In this document: in pieces, positions 26,434 to 35,255 of the stretch
Numbering within the stretch: the stretch's first letter is position 1
How the letters are laid out: each line of letters begins with the position of its first letter
Source: Paenibacillus nasutitermitis
GTDB lineage: Bacteria > Bacillota > Bacilli > Paenibacillales > Paenibacillaceae
Direction of reading: 5' to 3'
Assembly: GCF_014641075.1 (NCBI RefSeq)
Contig: NZ_BMHP01000007.1
Location: 1 to 64,000, forward strand
DNA length: 64,000 nucleotides
Made by a program: the position numbers and the translations under genes
The notes under the pieces: model-generated
What the model saw: only the letters and a program-made list of their open reading frames with translations
Told to the model about the DNA's origin: nothing
Database searches by the model: none

Positions 26434-27978
26434 ATGTTGAAGATACTTATCGTCGATGACGAGAAGCCGATTCGTCAGTGGTTTGAGCATGTCATCAGAC
26501 AATATGCCGCAGAATTTCAGATTGCGGGATTAGCCGCGAACGGGAAGGAAGCGCTTGAGCTCTGTCTGTCCGCCAACCCGGACATCATTATTACGGATAT
26601 CAAGATGCCTGTCATGAGCGGTTTGGAGCTGATCGAGAAGGTCATGAAGCTGAATGCGGACACCTCGTTTCTTATCCTTAGCAATTATGACGAATTTGAG
26701 TTTGTCCGCAGGGGCTTGAGAATCGGCGTCAAGGATTATCTGCTTAAAGCCGAGACGGATGATCAGGACATCATCGCGGTGCTGCGCAAGATTGCAAGCG
26801 AGCATGGAGAGCGGACGGCCGCTGGAGCATGGAAGCCGGAGACCAAACGGCAGGATGGCCCGTGGCTTCTTCGCGACGTACTGAACCAGCCGGCAGAATG
26901 GCTGCCGCCGTCTATGACGCAAGGGCCAATGCGCTGGATATATTGCGGACTGGATGCTGCGGCACACGGGGAAATCCCGCAACATGTACAGCAAATTCTG
27001 TTTGAGAAGTGTGGGAAATGGGCGGAAGAGATGTTCGTACAACATTTTCTTTTTGCGGACGAACAGGACCATATCGTCCTGTTGGCCGGTTGTTCCGCCG
27101 AACACCCGGCACCGCCCTGCATCGATCTGACCGACAAATGCCTGTCATTCAGCAAAGAGGTCAAAGAAAGCTGTCAAATGTCGGTTTCATTCGGAATCAG
27201 TGAATCATTCGGGACCTTTGCCAGGATGAAGACTGAATTTTGGGAAGCAAAGCGGGCTTACCGCCATAAATTTTATACAGGCATGAACAGCGTGAATCCT
27301 GCCGGTCCGAATACTGCAGAGAGCGCGGACAGCGCGGCGGCATTGATTGAATTTATGCGGCCGTTAAAGTCCGCGGAGCTGCTGGATCCGGACCTGATTG
27401 AACGGGTGCTGCAAAAATTGGACGAGCTGAAACACTGCCGGTTCGACCCGGCAGACGCGGCGGATGCGTTCAAATTAATGCTCGGGCGGATGGACGCGCA
27501 GCTGCCGGAAACAGCAAGGATGTTCGGCGGAGATGAATCCCGGCCAGCCTTCGAGGTGAACAAACTGTCATTCTGGGAGGAGCTGCGCGATACTGTTCTG
27601 CACCATATTCGCTCCATGCAGGTTTTGGCCTACAACCATACCTTTGTCTACAGCGCACCGACCAATCGGGTTATCGCTTATATCCGTGAGCATTATGCCG
27701 AGAAAATAACCATGACGATTTTGGCCGAACAGGTTCATTTGAACGAGAATTATTTGTCTCAGCTATTCAAGAAAGACACCGGGATGACCCTCACCCGCTT
27801 CTTGATCGGGCTCAGGATGGAGCAGGCGAAGAAACTGCTGACAACGCTCGGATACAAAGTGAACGAAGCAGCGGCTGAAGTAGGTTATGCCAGCGAGGCG
27901 CATTTCAGCACTGCATTCAAAACGCATTTTGGAGTATCCCCCTCCCAATATGTGGAATCCCTAAGAATTCCGAAATAA
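26434..27978 (+). CDS. YesN-type response regulator with AraC output (sulfatase cassette)
   Basis: Receiver domain with Asp8/Asp9 and phospho-acceptor Asp55 in IIITDIKMPV, and Lys in DYLLKAETD. A variable middle part follows. Two AraC helix-turn-helix motifs lie at about 410-510 (LNENYLSQLFKKDTG and VGYASEAHFSTAFKTHFG). It pairs with the kinase just upstream and is the likely activator of the binding-protein operon that begins 138 bases further. Confidence 0.93.
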   Translation: MLKILIVDDEKPIRQWFEHVIRQYAAEFQIAGLAANGKEALELCLSANPDIIITDIKMPVMSGLELIEKVMKLNADTSFLILSNYDEFEFVRRGLRIGVKDYLLKAETDDQDIIAVLRKIASEHGERTAAGAWKPETKRQDGPWLLRDVLNQPAEWLPPSMTQGPMRWIYCGLDAAAHGEIPQHVQQILFEKCGKWAEEMFVQHFLFADEQDHIVLLAGCSAEHPAPPCIDLTDKCLSFSKEVKESCQMSVSFGISESFGTFARMKTEFWEAKRAYRHKFYTGMNSVNPAGPNTAESADSAAALIEFMRPLKSAELLDPDLIERVLQKLDELKHCRFDPADAADAFKLMLGRMDAQLPETARMFGGDESRPAFEVNKLSFWEELRDTVLHHIRSMQVLAYNHTFVYSAPTNRVIAYIREHYAEKITMTILAEQVHLNENYLSQLFKKDTGMTLTRFLIGLRMEQAKKLLTTLGYKVNEAAAEVGYASEAHFSTAFKTHFGVSPSQYVESLRIPK

Positions 27979-28116
27979 AACCTAAGCTGGCTGCAAGAAG
28001 ATAATGAGATGGGCTGTTTTAAACGAAACAATGCCTAATCCGGCAGTATGGATCGCTTCATCTTTCTCCTTTAACATAGTGATTGGTAGCGATTTCATAA
28101 CATAAGGAGAGTTAAG

Positions 28117-29415
28117 ATGAAAAAAAGTATGGGGTGGATTCTGGCAATGGTCGTAGCGTTGTCGCTCTTGATGAGCGCTTGCTCAGGTGCGACGAACGGC
28201 GATCAAATGAACAAAGGCGAAGAAGCGGATTCGGGGGGGAAGAAGCAGAAGGTGCTTAAGTTCTGGATGAGAGGATCCGGACCGAATGAAGCGTTGACGC
28301 GGAGCATTGCCTCCGATATCGAAGCTTTCGAGAAGCTTCATCCCGATATCAAGGTTGAAACCGACTATATCCCTTATGCGGATGTGGAAGCCAAATGGAA
28401 TACCGCTTTTGCGGGGGGGACAGCCCCGGATCTGTTTGAGGTTGGCATCATTAATATTGCAAGCCGTGCCAATCTGGAGCAATTTATTCCGCTGGATGAT
28501 TACATCAACGGCTGGGCAGGCAAGGATGATATCATCGACAATATTTACAAGCTGGGAAGTTACAAAGGAAAAACGTACGGGATGGGATATATTCCGGCAC
28601 CCAATGTATTTGCCTACCGGAAGGACTACTTTGCTGAAGCTAATCTGGACCCGGAGCGCGCACCGCAAAACTGGGAAGAATTAAAAACGTATTCAGAAAA
28701 GCTTGCGATTGTCGAGAACGGCAAGGTGGTGAGGGGAGGATTCGATGTTCCGAAGCAGAACGGCTCGTTCTGGCTGGAGATGTTCGGCCACCAGAATAAC
28801 AGTGCCATCGTCGATGAAGACAAGGGGATCCCTGTGTTCAACGAGCCTGCGGCTGTTGAAGCGTTGGAGTATTTGAAGGAACTGGCGAAATTTTCAATAC
28901 CGTACGACCAAAGCAAATCGGAGACAGGACCGTTTCGTATGGGCAAGTCGGCGATGACCTATATTTCGCCGGATGCGATTGGAGAAATGATCAAGAGCAA
29001 TCCGGAACTGGAAGGCAAGATCGGGGTAGCCAGCAATGTGCCGGGCAAAGTTCCTTCCACCTTCAACGGGCTCAGACTATTCTCCATCTCAAACACCAGC
29101 AAGCTTAAAGACGAAGCGTGGCAATTGATTGAATTTATCTTGAGCAAGGAACGGGCGGAAAAAAGGATGGAAGATTTGATGGTGCCTGTGGTCAATAAAT
29201 CGCTCGCGGACCGTTTCATCGAGATGAACCCCGAGATGAATGGTGCTATCGTGGAAGCGGTTCAGATTGGGTCGGGAAGACCGAATGTCACTTGGTCGCC
29301 GCTTTTCGAGAAATATTCGAACCAAGGGTATGAAGAAGCAATGTTCGGGGTGAAGCCCGTGGAACAAGCCCTCACGGATGCCGTCAACGATTTGAAAAAA
29401 GAAATCGGACAGTAA
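28117..29415 (+). CDS. ABC sugar-binding lipoprotein (sulfatase cassette)
   Basis: ATG 28117 follows AAGGAGAG. The signal peptide ends in LLMSACSG, a lipobox with Cys as first mature residue. The 432-residue product is a family 1 solute-binding protein (LKFWMRGSGPN first strand, DLFEVGIIN and QVIEFIL-type helices). It should bind an oligosaccharide for the two permeases downstream. As in the first cassette there is no ATPase gene. Confidence 0.9.
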   Translation: MKKSMGWILAMVVALSLLMSACSGATNGDQMNKGEEADSGGKKQKVLKFWMRGSGPNEALTRSIASDIEAFEKLHPDIKVETDYIPYADVEAKWNTAFAGGTAPDLFEVGIINIASRANLEQFIPLDDYINGWAGKDDIIDNIYKLGSYKGKTYGMGYIPAPNVFAYRKDYFAEANLDPERAPQNWEELKTYSEKLAIVENGKVVRGGFDVPKQNGSFWLEMFGHQNNSAIVDEDKGIPVFNEPAAVEALEYLKELAKFSIPYDQSKSETGPFRMGKSAMTYISPDAIGEMIKSNPELEGKIGVASNVPGKVPSTFNGLRLFSISNTSKLKDEAWQLIEFILSKERAEKRMEDLMVPVVNKSLADRFIEMNPEMNGAIVEAVQIGSGRPNVTWSPLFEKYSNQGYEEAMFGVKPVEQALTDAVNDLKKEIGQ

Positions 29416-29426
29416 CGAGATGAATA

Positions 29427-29464
29427 ACGAAAACGGGCGCCCCCCGGGAGGAATCCGTTTTCGT
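29427..29464 (+). other. Hairpin between binding protein and permease genes
   Basis: ACGAAAACGG and CCGTTTTCGT form a perfect 10-bp stem with a GC-rich loop, 12 bases after the binding-protein stop and without a T run. The same position in the first cassette (13003-13050) has a hairpin of unrelated sequence. Confidence 0.65.
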
Positions 29465-29490
29465 AAATCATGCGAGGGAGAGGTATCAAC

Positions 29491-30375
29491 ATGTGGAAGA
29501 AAAACATTTTTGCAGACCGATCCGGTTATTTATTCATCCTTCCGTTTTATATCTTGTTTGCCTATTTTCTGCTGATCCCGATCATTGAAGTGATTTATTA
29601 CAGCTTGACGGATTTCAATATGTTTTCCGGACTCAAGTTTATCGGATTTCGCAATTTCAGCGAGCTTTGGCATGACCAGGTGTTCTTGCGTTCCATCAGG
29701 AATACATTGGTTTATCTGCTGTTCACGCTCATCCCCACGATGGCAATCGGCTTGCTTACCGCTGTCTTGTTAAATACGAAGCTGCTTAATACCAGTTGGG
29801 CGCGAACGCTCATATTTATGCCTCATATCGTTTCCATGGTATCGGTATCCATGGTATGGATGTGGTTATACGACCCGAGCACCGGTATGTTCAACCGGAT
29901 CCTGGAGGCTCTGGGAATCGATGCGCTGCAGTGGCTGATCGACCCTAAAACCGCCATGCCTTCCGTAATTTTGATGGGTATCTGGAAAGGCATCGGCTAC
30001 AACATGATTATCTTCCTGGCGGGACTGCAGGGTATTTCAAGAGATTATTATGAGGCTGCGGAGGTAGACGGCGCGAACGTATTTCAGCAGTTTCTTCGTA
30101 TAACGGTTCCGCTGCTTGCCCCGGCGACATTCTTCCTGTTCGTAACGGGCGTCATCAATTCGTTTAACGTATTTGAACAAATCAATATCATGACCTCGGG
30201 CGGCCCGGTCAATTCGACGACGACGATGGTACATCAAATCTATTTGCGGGCGTTTACGGAATTCAAGATGGGTTATGCTTCCGCTCAATCGGTTATTCTG
30301 CTGTGCGGGGTTCTGTTCATTACAATTTTGAACTACCGTTTCGGAGGCTCCCGTAAAAAGTATGGAGAAGATTAG
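29491..30375 (+). CDS. CUT1 sugar ABC permease, MalF type
   Basis: ATG 29491 has GAGGGAGAGG about 7 bases upstream and is preferred to ATG 29470. The 294-residue product has about six helices and the EAA loop EAAEVDGANVFQQFLRITVP. It forms the transmembrane channel with the next gene's product. Confidence 0.92.
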   Translation: MWKKNIFADRSGYLFILPFYILFAYFLLIPIIEVIYYSLTDFNMFSGLKFIGFRNFSELWHDQVFLRSIRNTLVYLLFTLIPTMAIGLLTAVLLNTKLLNTSWARTLIFMPHIVSMVSVSMVWMWLYDPSTGMFNRILEALGIDALQWLIDPKTAMPSVILMGIWKGIGYNMIIFLAGLQGISRDYYEAAEVDGANVFQQFLRITVPLLAPATFFLFVTGVINSFNVFEQINIMTSGGPVNSTTTMVHQIYLRAFTEFKMGYASAQSVILLCGVLFITILNYRFGGSRKKYGED

Positions 30376-30388
30376 GAGGAGCGGGCTG

Positions 30389-31255
30389 TTGAAACGGGTA
30401 CTGCATCGCAAGATCATACTGTTGGTCGGAATCGCACTCATATCAGTGATCGTAGCACTGCCTTTTGTTATGATGATTCTAAGCTCTTTCAAAACGATGG
30501 CGGAAATCCAATCGCCTGTTTTTCGAATCCTTCCGGAATCGTTCTCTTTTGACAACTACTGGGAGGCGATGAGGCAGGGCAATTGGGCGCGTTACTTTTC
30601 AAATTCATTCATCATTACGGCGATTACAGTCAGCCTTGGCCTCCTGACGATGTCTTTGGCGGGTTATGCCTTTGCCAGGCTGAATTTTAAAGGACGGGAT
30701 CTTCTTTTCTTCTTCTCTTTGATCGGCTTGATGATTCCGGAGCAGGTTATTCTGGTACCGGTATTTCTGAAGATCAAGGAGTTTCCATTAGTCGGAGGCA
30801 ACGATTTGTGGGGGAATGGCGGAATTGGCTTCCTGAACTCCTATTGGGGTCTCATCATTCCCCAAATCGCACATCCTTTTGGTGTGTTCCTGTTCCGGCA
30901 GTTTTTTCTTCAATTCCCGAAGGCGCTGGATGAAGCGGCGAAAATTGACGGCTGCTCCCGTTTGCGGACGCTGCTTAAAATCTATGTGCCTGCAAGTCTT
31001 CCGGTGTTTGCCACATTGGCACTGCTTAAGTCCATCGGTTCATGGAATCAATATACCTGGCCATTGGTTATCAGCAATGCCGACAACATGAGAACGGTGC
31101 AATTGGCGCTGAGTATATTCAAGACGGAATACGCAGTCCAGTGGAATTACATTTTGGCGGCAACGACATTGATTGCTTTACCGGTTTTGCTGCTGTTCCT
31201 ACTGCTGCAAAAGTATTATGTCCAGGGCATCGTGACGTCAGGTGTGAAAGGATAA
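30389..31255 (+). CDS. CUT1 sugar ABC permease, MalG type
   Basis: TTG 30389 is the likely start, with AGGAGG 9 bases upstream; ATG 30362 would overlap the previous gene and lacks a site. The 288-residue product has about six helices, the EAA loop EAAKIDGCSRLRTLLKIYVP and the VKG end usual for the family. It is coupled to the upstream permease gene. Confidence 0.9.
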   Translation: MKRVLHRKIILLVGIALISVIVALPFVMMILSSFKTMAEIQSPVFRILPESFSFDNYWEAMRQGNWARYFSNSFIITAITVSLGLLTMSLAGYAFARLNFKGRDLLFFFSLIGLMIPEQVILVPVFLKIKEFPLVGGNDLWGNGGIGFLNSYWGLIIPQIAHPFGVFLFRQFFLQFPKALDEAAKIDGCSRLRTLLKIYVPASLPVFATLALLKSIGSWNQYTWPLVISNADNMRTVQLALSIFKTEYAVQWNYILAATTLIALPVLLLFLLLQKYYVQGIVTSGVKG

Positions 31256-31283
31256 ACCAAATATAAAGGAGGAGAAAACGGCC

Positions 31284-32636
31284 ATGGGTGATAGGAAAAA
31301 AACAGATCGGCCCAATGTGATATGGGTTTTTGGCGATCAGCATCGGGCGCAAGCTTTGGGGTGCAGCGGGGATCCGAATGTTCATACGCCGAATATCGAC
31401 AATTTGGCGGCAAGCGGCGTTTATTTTAACCGTGCTTTATCCGGCTTCCCGCTCTGCTGTCCGACCAGGGGGTCACTGCTCACCGGGCGTTATCCCCATC
31501 GCTGCGTTCCCGGACATGAGCACCGTCTTCCGGAGGGGCAGCCGACCATAGCTGATGTTTTTAACGAGGAGGGTTATTCCACGGCGTATTTCGGGAAGTG
31601 GCATCTTGACGGCTACGAGGAACGCAACGGAAGGGCTGCTTTTCATATCGTGCCCCCGGAACGAAGAGGGGGCTTCAAGCATTGGGTCGGTTATGAGAAT
31701 AACAATAGCCCTTGGGATTGTTGGGTGCATGGCGGAGAAGGAGATGAATCCTTCCATTACAGGCTCCCCGGATTTGAAACCGATGAGCTGACGAATCTGC
31801 TGATCGGGCATATACATGAACGCAGCTTGCAAGCAGAGTCCGGAAGCGACCAGCCTTTCTTCGCGGTCCTGTCGGTGCAGCCACCTCATAATCCTTATAT
31901 GGCTCCGGAGGCTTTCCAAGGCAAGCACACCCCCGGGAAGATAGAGCTGCGTCCTAACGTACCGCCTATTGAAAATATCAGGAGCCAGGCAGGCAGGGAT
32001 CTTGCCGGATATTACGCGATGATCGAGAACCTGGATTGGAATTTGGGGCGGATTCGGGATAGTTTGCGCGAAGCCGATCTCGATTTCAACACCCATATCG
32101 TTTTCTTCAGTGATCATGGCGATCTGCACGGCAGTCATGGACAGTTCAACAAGACGAGTCCGCTGGAGGAGGCCATCCGCGTTCCTTTCATTATTGGCGG
32201 TGAACGTCCATTCTACGACCGGAAGACCGGGACATCGGCCGCCCTGCTCAATCATGTGGATGTGGCCCCGACGACGCTTGGGCTATGCGGGTTAGAGGTG
32301 CCGGCCTGGATGGATGGCACGGATTATTCGTCCCATCGGCTTCCGGAAAATGTGCGTACAGTCGAACCGGATTCCGCCTATTTGCAGTCGGTTATTCCGA
32401 CCGGGCATGGCCACAGTGTGGACAAGCCGTGGAGAGGCATCATAACGAATGACGGATGGAAGTATGTATGCTTCGAGGGCATCTCCTGGCTCATGTTCAA
32501 TCTGAATGAAGATCCGTACGAATTGATGAATGTGGCTCACAATAGTGTATATGCGGATAAAAGAAAGGAACTGCTCGGCAAGCTCAGGGAGTGGGTGGAA
32601 CGAACAGGAGATTCGTTCCTGCTTCCCGCGAACTAA
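31284..32636 (+). CDS. Sulfatase, formylglycine-dependent type I
   Basis: The start has AAAGGAGGAG upstream. The 450-residue product is an alkaline-phosphatase-fold sulfatase. The sulfatase signature C-x-P-x-R is seen in LCCPTRGSLLTGRYP, whose first Cys would be converted to formylglycine by a maturation enzyme encoded elsewhere. Further motifs are GKWHLDG and the metal-binding FFSDHGDLHGSHGQ. There is no signal peptide, so the enzyme would act in the cytosol on imported sulfated sugars. It is the last gene of the second transport cassette, which supports a sulfated glycan as substrate. Confidence 0.88.
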   Translation: MGDRKKTDRPNVIWVFGDQHRAQALGCSGDPNVHTPNIDNLAASGVYFNRALSGFPLCCPTRGSLLTGRYPHRCVPGHEHRLPEGQPTIADVFNEEGYSTAYFGKWHLDGYEERNGRAAFHIVPPERRGGFKHWVGYENNNSPWDCWVHGGEGDESFHYRLPGFETDELTNLLIGHIHERSLQAESGSDQPFFAVLSVQPPHNPYMAPEAFQGKHTPGKIELRPNVPPIENIRSQAGRDLAGYYAMIENLDWNLGRIRDSLREADLDFNTHIVFFSDHGDLHGSHGQFNKTSPLEEAIRVPFIIGGERPFYDRKTGTSAALLNHVDVAPTTLGLCGLEVPAWMDGTDYSSHRLPENVRTVEPDSAYLQSVIPTGHGHSVDKPWRGIITNDGWKYVCFEGISWLMFNLNEDPYELMNVAHNSVYADKRKELLGKLREWVERTGDSFLLPAN

Positions 32637-32666
32637 GCCCAGCAGAAAATCAACAGCATAGCCCAT

Positions 32667-32750
32667 AACAAGCCGCGTAAATGACGGGCTTGTTGAGTTG
32701 CCGGATCAAGCTCTTGTCAGTACACGATGACAAGTCCTTGATCCGGTTTC
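32667..32750. terminator. Tandem hairpins between convergent genes
   Basis: First hairpin: AACAAGCC with GGCTTGTT (32667-32694). Second: CCGGATCAAG with CTTGATCCGG, carrying an inner CTTGTC/GACAAG stem (32701-32746) and followed by TTTCTGTT. They separate the sulfatase gene from the oppositely directed azoreductase gene. Confidence 0.75.
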
Positions 32751-32811
32751 TGTTATGTGACAACAATGTCCCGTATCCCGTCGCTAGACCCGGGTGTAAA
32801 AGTAATCGTGA

Positions 32812-33471
32812 TTAGAAATTTTTCGCTATTATTTTAGCTTTTTCTATTCCTTCTTTAATCATTTCTTCCGCTTGTTCCGGAAACTGGTGATGTCCTTCTA
32901 CAATAACGGTTTCTATGTGTTTGACCCCATAAAACCCAAAGGTGTTTTTTACATAATTCACACCCATTTCTAAAATAGCGGTTGGTTCCTGGGAATAGAC
33001 GCCTCCCCTTGCATTAAGTATTGCGATTTTCTTATCAGGCAAAAGCCCTGTAGACGATGCAAATGGATCATTTTTATCTTTTATATCTTCTGGCGGGGTA
33101 TATCGAAATGTTTTACCGGCCCGATTCAAATAATCAAGGTACGTGTGCAAGACTGCGGGTATCGTCATATTCCATAGAGGAAAAGCAATCACTACTTTGT
33201 CTGCGTTCAAAAATTGGTCTAAATACTGATCTGCAATTGAAATTGCCTTCTGTTCCTCAGCAGTGAGTTGTACCCCATGTTTTACTTTCGTCAAACCATC
33301 GGCTAAATTAGCATCCAAATAAGGGAGATGTTGTTTGAATAGATCCAGTTCAAGTATGGTATCATCGGGATGTGCTTCCTTATAGCTTTCTAAAAAAGAA
33401 TCGTATAGTTGTACACTAACGGCTTGTTCAGCAGAGCGATTATTGGCTTTGATCAGTAATACAGTAGACAT
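32812..33471 (-). CDS. azoR: FMN-dependent NADH-azoreductase-like flavoprotein
   Basis: The start at 33471 has AAGGAGG 8 bases upstream. The 219-residue flavodoxin-fold protein has the family's FMN-contact segments (FPLWNMTIPAVLHTYLDYLNRAGKTFRY, shown here in two parts: FPLWNMTIP and LNRAGKTF) and NARGGVYS. Such enzymes reduce quinones and azo compounds with NADH in the cytosol. It is divergent from a HxlR-type regulator, the usual pairing for thiol- or quinone-stress control in Bacillus relatives. Confidence 0.88.
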   Translation of the reverse strand: MSTVLLIKANNRSAEQAVSVQLYDSFLESYKEAHPDDTILELDLFKQHLPYLDANLADGLTKVKHGVQLTAEEQKAISIADQYLDQFLNADKVVIAFPLWNMTIPAVLHTYLDYLNRAGKTFRYTPPEDIKDKNDPFASSTGLLPDKKIAILNARGGVYSQEPTAILEMGVNYVKNTFGFYGVKHIETVIVEGHHQFPEQAEEMIKEGIEKAKIIAKNF

Positions 33472-33540
33472 TTAATAACCTCCTTCTATCTGCCCTTGAA
33501 ATGAATTCTATTTTTGGGTAGCATACAATCTACCTCATTG

Positions 33541-33627
33541 CTATTGTAAATAGAGGATAAAAAATTTTGAAGAAGGCAATTTATTTATATATGATTTCCA
33601 TTATTAATCTTACTAACTTTATGTAAG
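33541..33627. promoter_or_regulatory. Candidate operators between azoreductase and HxlR genes
   Basis: Two inverted repeats lie in the divergent spacer: CTATT-GTA-AATAG (33541-33553) and CTTAC-N9-GTAAG (33609-33627). The second sits right before the HxlR ribosome binding site. Either could be the HxlR operator. No direct match to a defined box was established. Confidence 0.4.
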
Positions 33628-33640
33628 TGGAGGTGAGTAC

Positions 33641-34018
33641 ATGTATAAAGATTCCGAAGAAGAACTGTGTTTGTCCTCTATTTGCGCATCTCTTGAAATA
33701 ATTGGTGGAAAGTGGGCATTCCTGATACTTGGTCATCTGCATAATGGAGCGCAGCGGTTTAATCAATTAAGAAGAAATGTAGGTGACATTAGCACAAAGT
33801 CGCTAACAGATTCCTTACGTCACTTAGAACAAAATAAAGTCATTCATCGAAAAGTATATCCCACTGTGCCTGTAACGGTGGAATACTCCTTAACCGATAA
33901 AGGAAAGGACTTTCAAACTGTACTTATTGCAATGCGTGCTTGGGGGCAAAAATGGAGAGAACAAGAAGGGACTATTAAAGGGATTAAACGGATTGATAAT
34001 AGGACTAGCAACAGCTGA
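33641..34018 (+). CDS. HxlR-type winged-helix regulator
   Basis: ATG 33641 after GGAGGTGA. The 125-residue product has the HxlR hallmarks: an N-terminal Cys (LCLSSICASLEIIGGKWAFLIL), the recognition region QRFNQLRRNVGDISTKSLTDSLRHLE, and the wing VEYSLTDKGKDF. It likely controls the divergent azoreductase gene. Its last dozen codons (after EQEG) come from a 66-bp sequence repeated at 35779, so the original C-terminus may have been changed by a rearrangement. Confidence 0.88.
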   Translation: MYKDSEEELCLSSICASLEIIGGKWAFLILGHLHNGAQRFNQLRRNVGDISTKSLTDSLRHLEQNKVIHRKVYPTVPVTVEYSLTDKGKDFQTVLIAMRAWGQKWREQEGTIKGIKRIDNRTSNS

Positions 34019-34036
34019 TCAGCCATTGCGAATAAC
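33971..34036. repeat. 66-bp direct repeat, copy A
   Basis: Matches 35779-35844 without gaps at about 59 of 66 positions. Copy A covers the 3' end of the HxlR gene and 18 bases after it. Confidence 0.85.
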
Positions 34037-34174
34037 TGACTTGGAGCTTCTCCTCACGGGCGAACTCTTGCATAAGCTGGACATGCTATATAAGCCGGCT
34101 GCCCATTACCCTGTAGGTAATGGGTTTCTTTTTGTGAAAGGGGGACTTTACTTCATAATGGGAATATATTATAG

Positions 34175-34190
34175 TTGTATGTACAAACAA
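34175..34190. promoter_or_regulatory. MarR-type operator candidate 1
   Basis: TTGTATGTACAAACAA, containing the perfect palindrome TTGTA-TG-TACAA, lies 42 bases before the MarR start. It matches 34784-34799 at 13 of 16 positions. Autoregulation by the MarR protein is inferred. Confidence 0.6.
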
Positions 34191-34231
34191 TTATTGAATA
34201 AATTCATTTGGAGAAATGAGGTGGCAGGCGG

Positions 34232-34660
34232 ATGCTGGGCACTTATTTGAAAGAATGTCTATACTTCACGGCCAACAGGCTCAGCAGAGTGATTACCAAA
34301 ATGGCGGAAGACGAATTTGCCGTCAGCGGCTTGTCTCCCACTTCCGGGTTTTTACTGATGGCTGTGTACGAGAAGGAAGGCATTTCACAGAAGGAGTTAG
34401 GCGATATCCTCCACCTCCAGCCTTCCACGGTGACCCGTCTGATTGAGAAGCTTACTGTTAAAGGGCTGCTGTATAACCGTGTTGAAGGGCGGATGTCGTT
34501 TATTTATGCGACGGATAAAGGCAAAGCGTTGGATGATGTGATTAACCAGTGCTGGAATAACCTGCGCGACCGTTATTCCGCCATTCTGGGCCAACAGGAA
34601 GGCGACGAACTAACGCTCCATCTCTATCAGGTCAGTGATCAACTAGAACATAAAGACTGA
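34232..34660 (+). CDS. MarR family transcriptional regulator
   Basis: A 142-residue winged-helix protein with the MarR core: ISQKELGDILHLQPSTVTRLIEKL as helix-turn-helix and the wing RVEGRMSFIYATDKGK. There is no Cys in the sensing positions, so ligand rather than thiol control is likely. Two like operator candidates, before its own gene and before the NmrA-type gene 170 bases downstream, suggest it represses both. Confidence 0.88.
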   Translation: MLGTYLKECLYFTANRLSRVITKMAEDEFAVSGLSPTSGFLLMAVYEKEGISQKELGDILHLQPSTVTRLIEKLTVKGLLYNRVEGRMSFIYATDKGKALDDVINQCWNNLRDRYSAILGQQEGDELTLHLYQVSDQLEHKD

Positions 34661-34783
34661 TTCCTGGTTTATCCACCTGTTATGGTGCATGGGGTGGTCA
34701 GCCAACGTAAAAAAGCACGGTCGGCGCTCAGCCTTGGCGCCGCCGCCGCGGATAGTGGAAGCCGGTTCTTCTTGTATTAATAT

Positions 34784-34799
34784 TTGCTTGCACAAACAA
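34784..34799. promoter_or_regulatory. MarR-type operator candidate 2
   Basis: TTGCTTGCACAAACAA has the symmetric form TTGnTTGnnCAAnCAA. It lies 31 bases before the next gene's ATG, where it would block transcription of the NmrA-type/DUF1772 pair. Confidence 0.6.
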
Positions 34800-34829
34800 A
34801 TATAAGGATGAAATGAGGAGGGATGATCA

Positions 34830-35255
34830 ATGAACACGAAACCCATTTTGATTGTTGGCGGTACGGGGAAAACAGGACGCCGTGTCGCCGAACGACTGCT
34901 TTCGCGAGGCCTGCCGGTGAGAATCGGTTCCCGCACTGGAGAGAATTTCTTCAATTGGGAGAAACAGGCTTCATGGGCTCCGTCACTGAGCGGTGTTTCG
35001 GCTGTATATATCACCTATTTCCCTGATTTGGCGGTGCCGGGAGCGGCCACCGCAATTGGCTCGTTCGCCGAACTGGCAGTGAGCCATGGCGTAAAGCGGC
35101 TGGTGCTGCTGACTGATCCTTTCACCAAGGTTTTGGACGGCTTCAACTCCCACCTGACTGATGGCATTCAGCGTGCGCTGGGCCGGGAGCCGCGGGATTT
35201 CGCAGATTATGCGCGTGCCGCTTCGGCAGCGGGTGTCTGGGGCGGTTCCATATGA
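34830..35255 (+). pseudogene. NmrA-type NAD(P)-binding protein with internal deletion
   Basis: The ATG follows GAGGAGGGATGATCA. The N-terminal half is a normal Rossmann start (ILIVGGTGKTGRRVAERLL, later VKRLVLL). It then jumps directly to the family's C-terminal end (VLDGFNSHLTDGIQRALG, then REPRDFADYARAA and GVW). Family members have about 280-300 residues; this one has 141, so roughly 140 central residues are missing in frame. The NADP-binding end remains but the substrate domain is gone. It could be a dead remnant or a small NADP-binding protein. Its stop overlaps the next start (ATGA). Confidence 0.75.
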
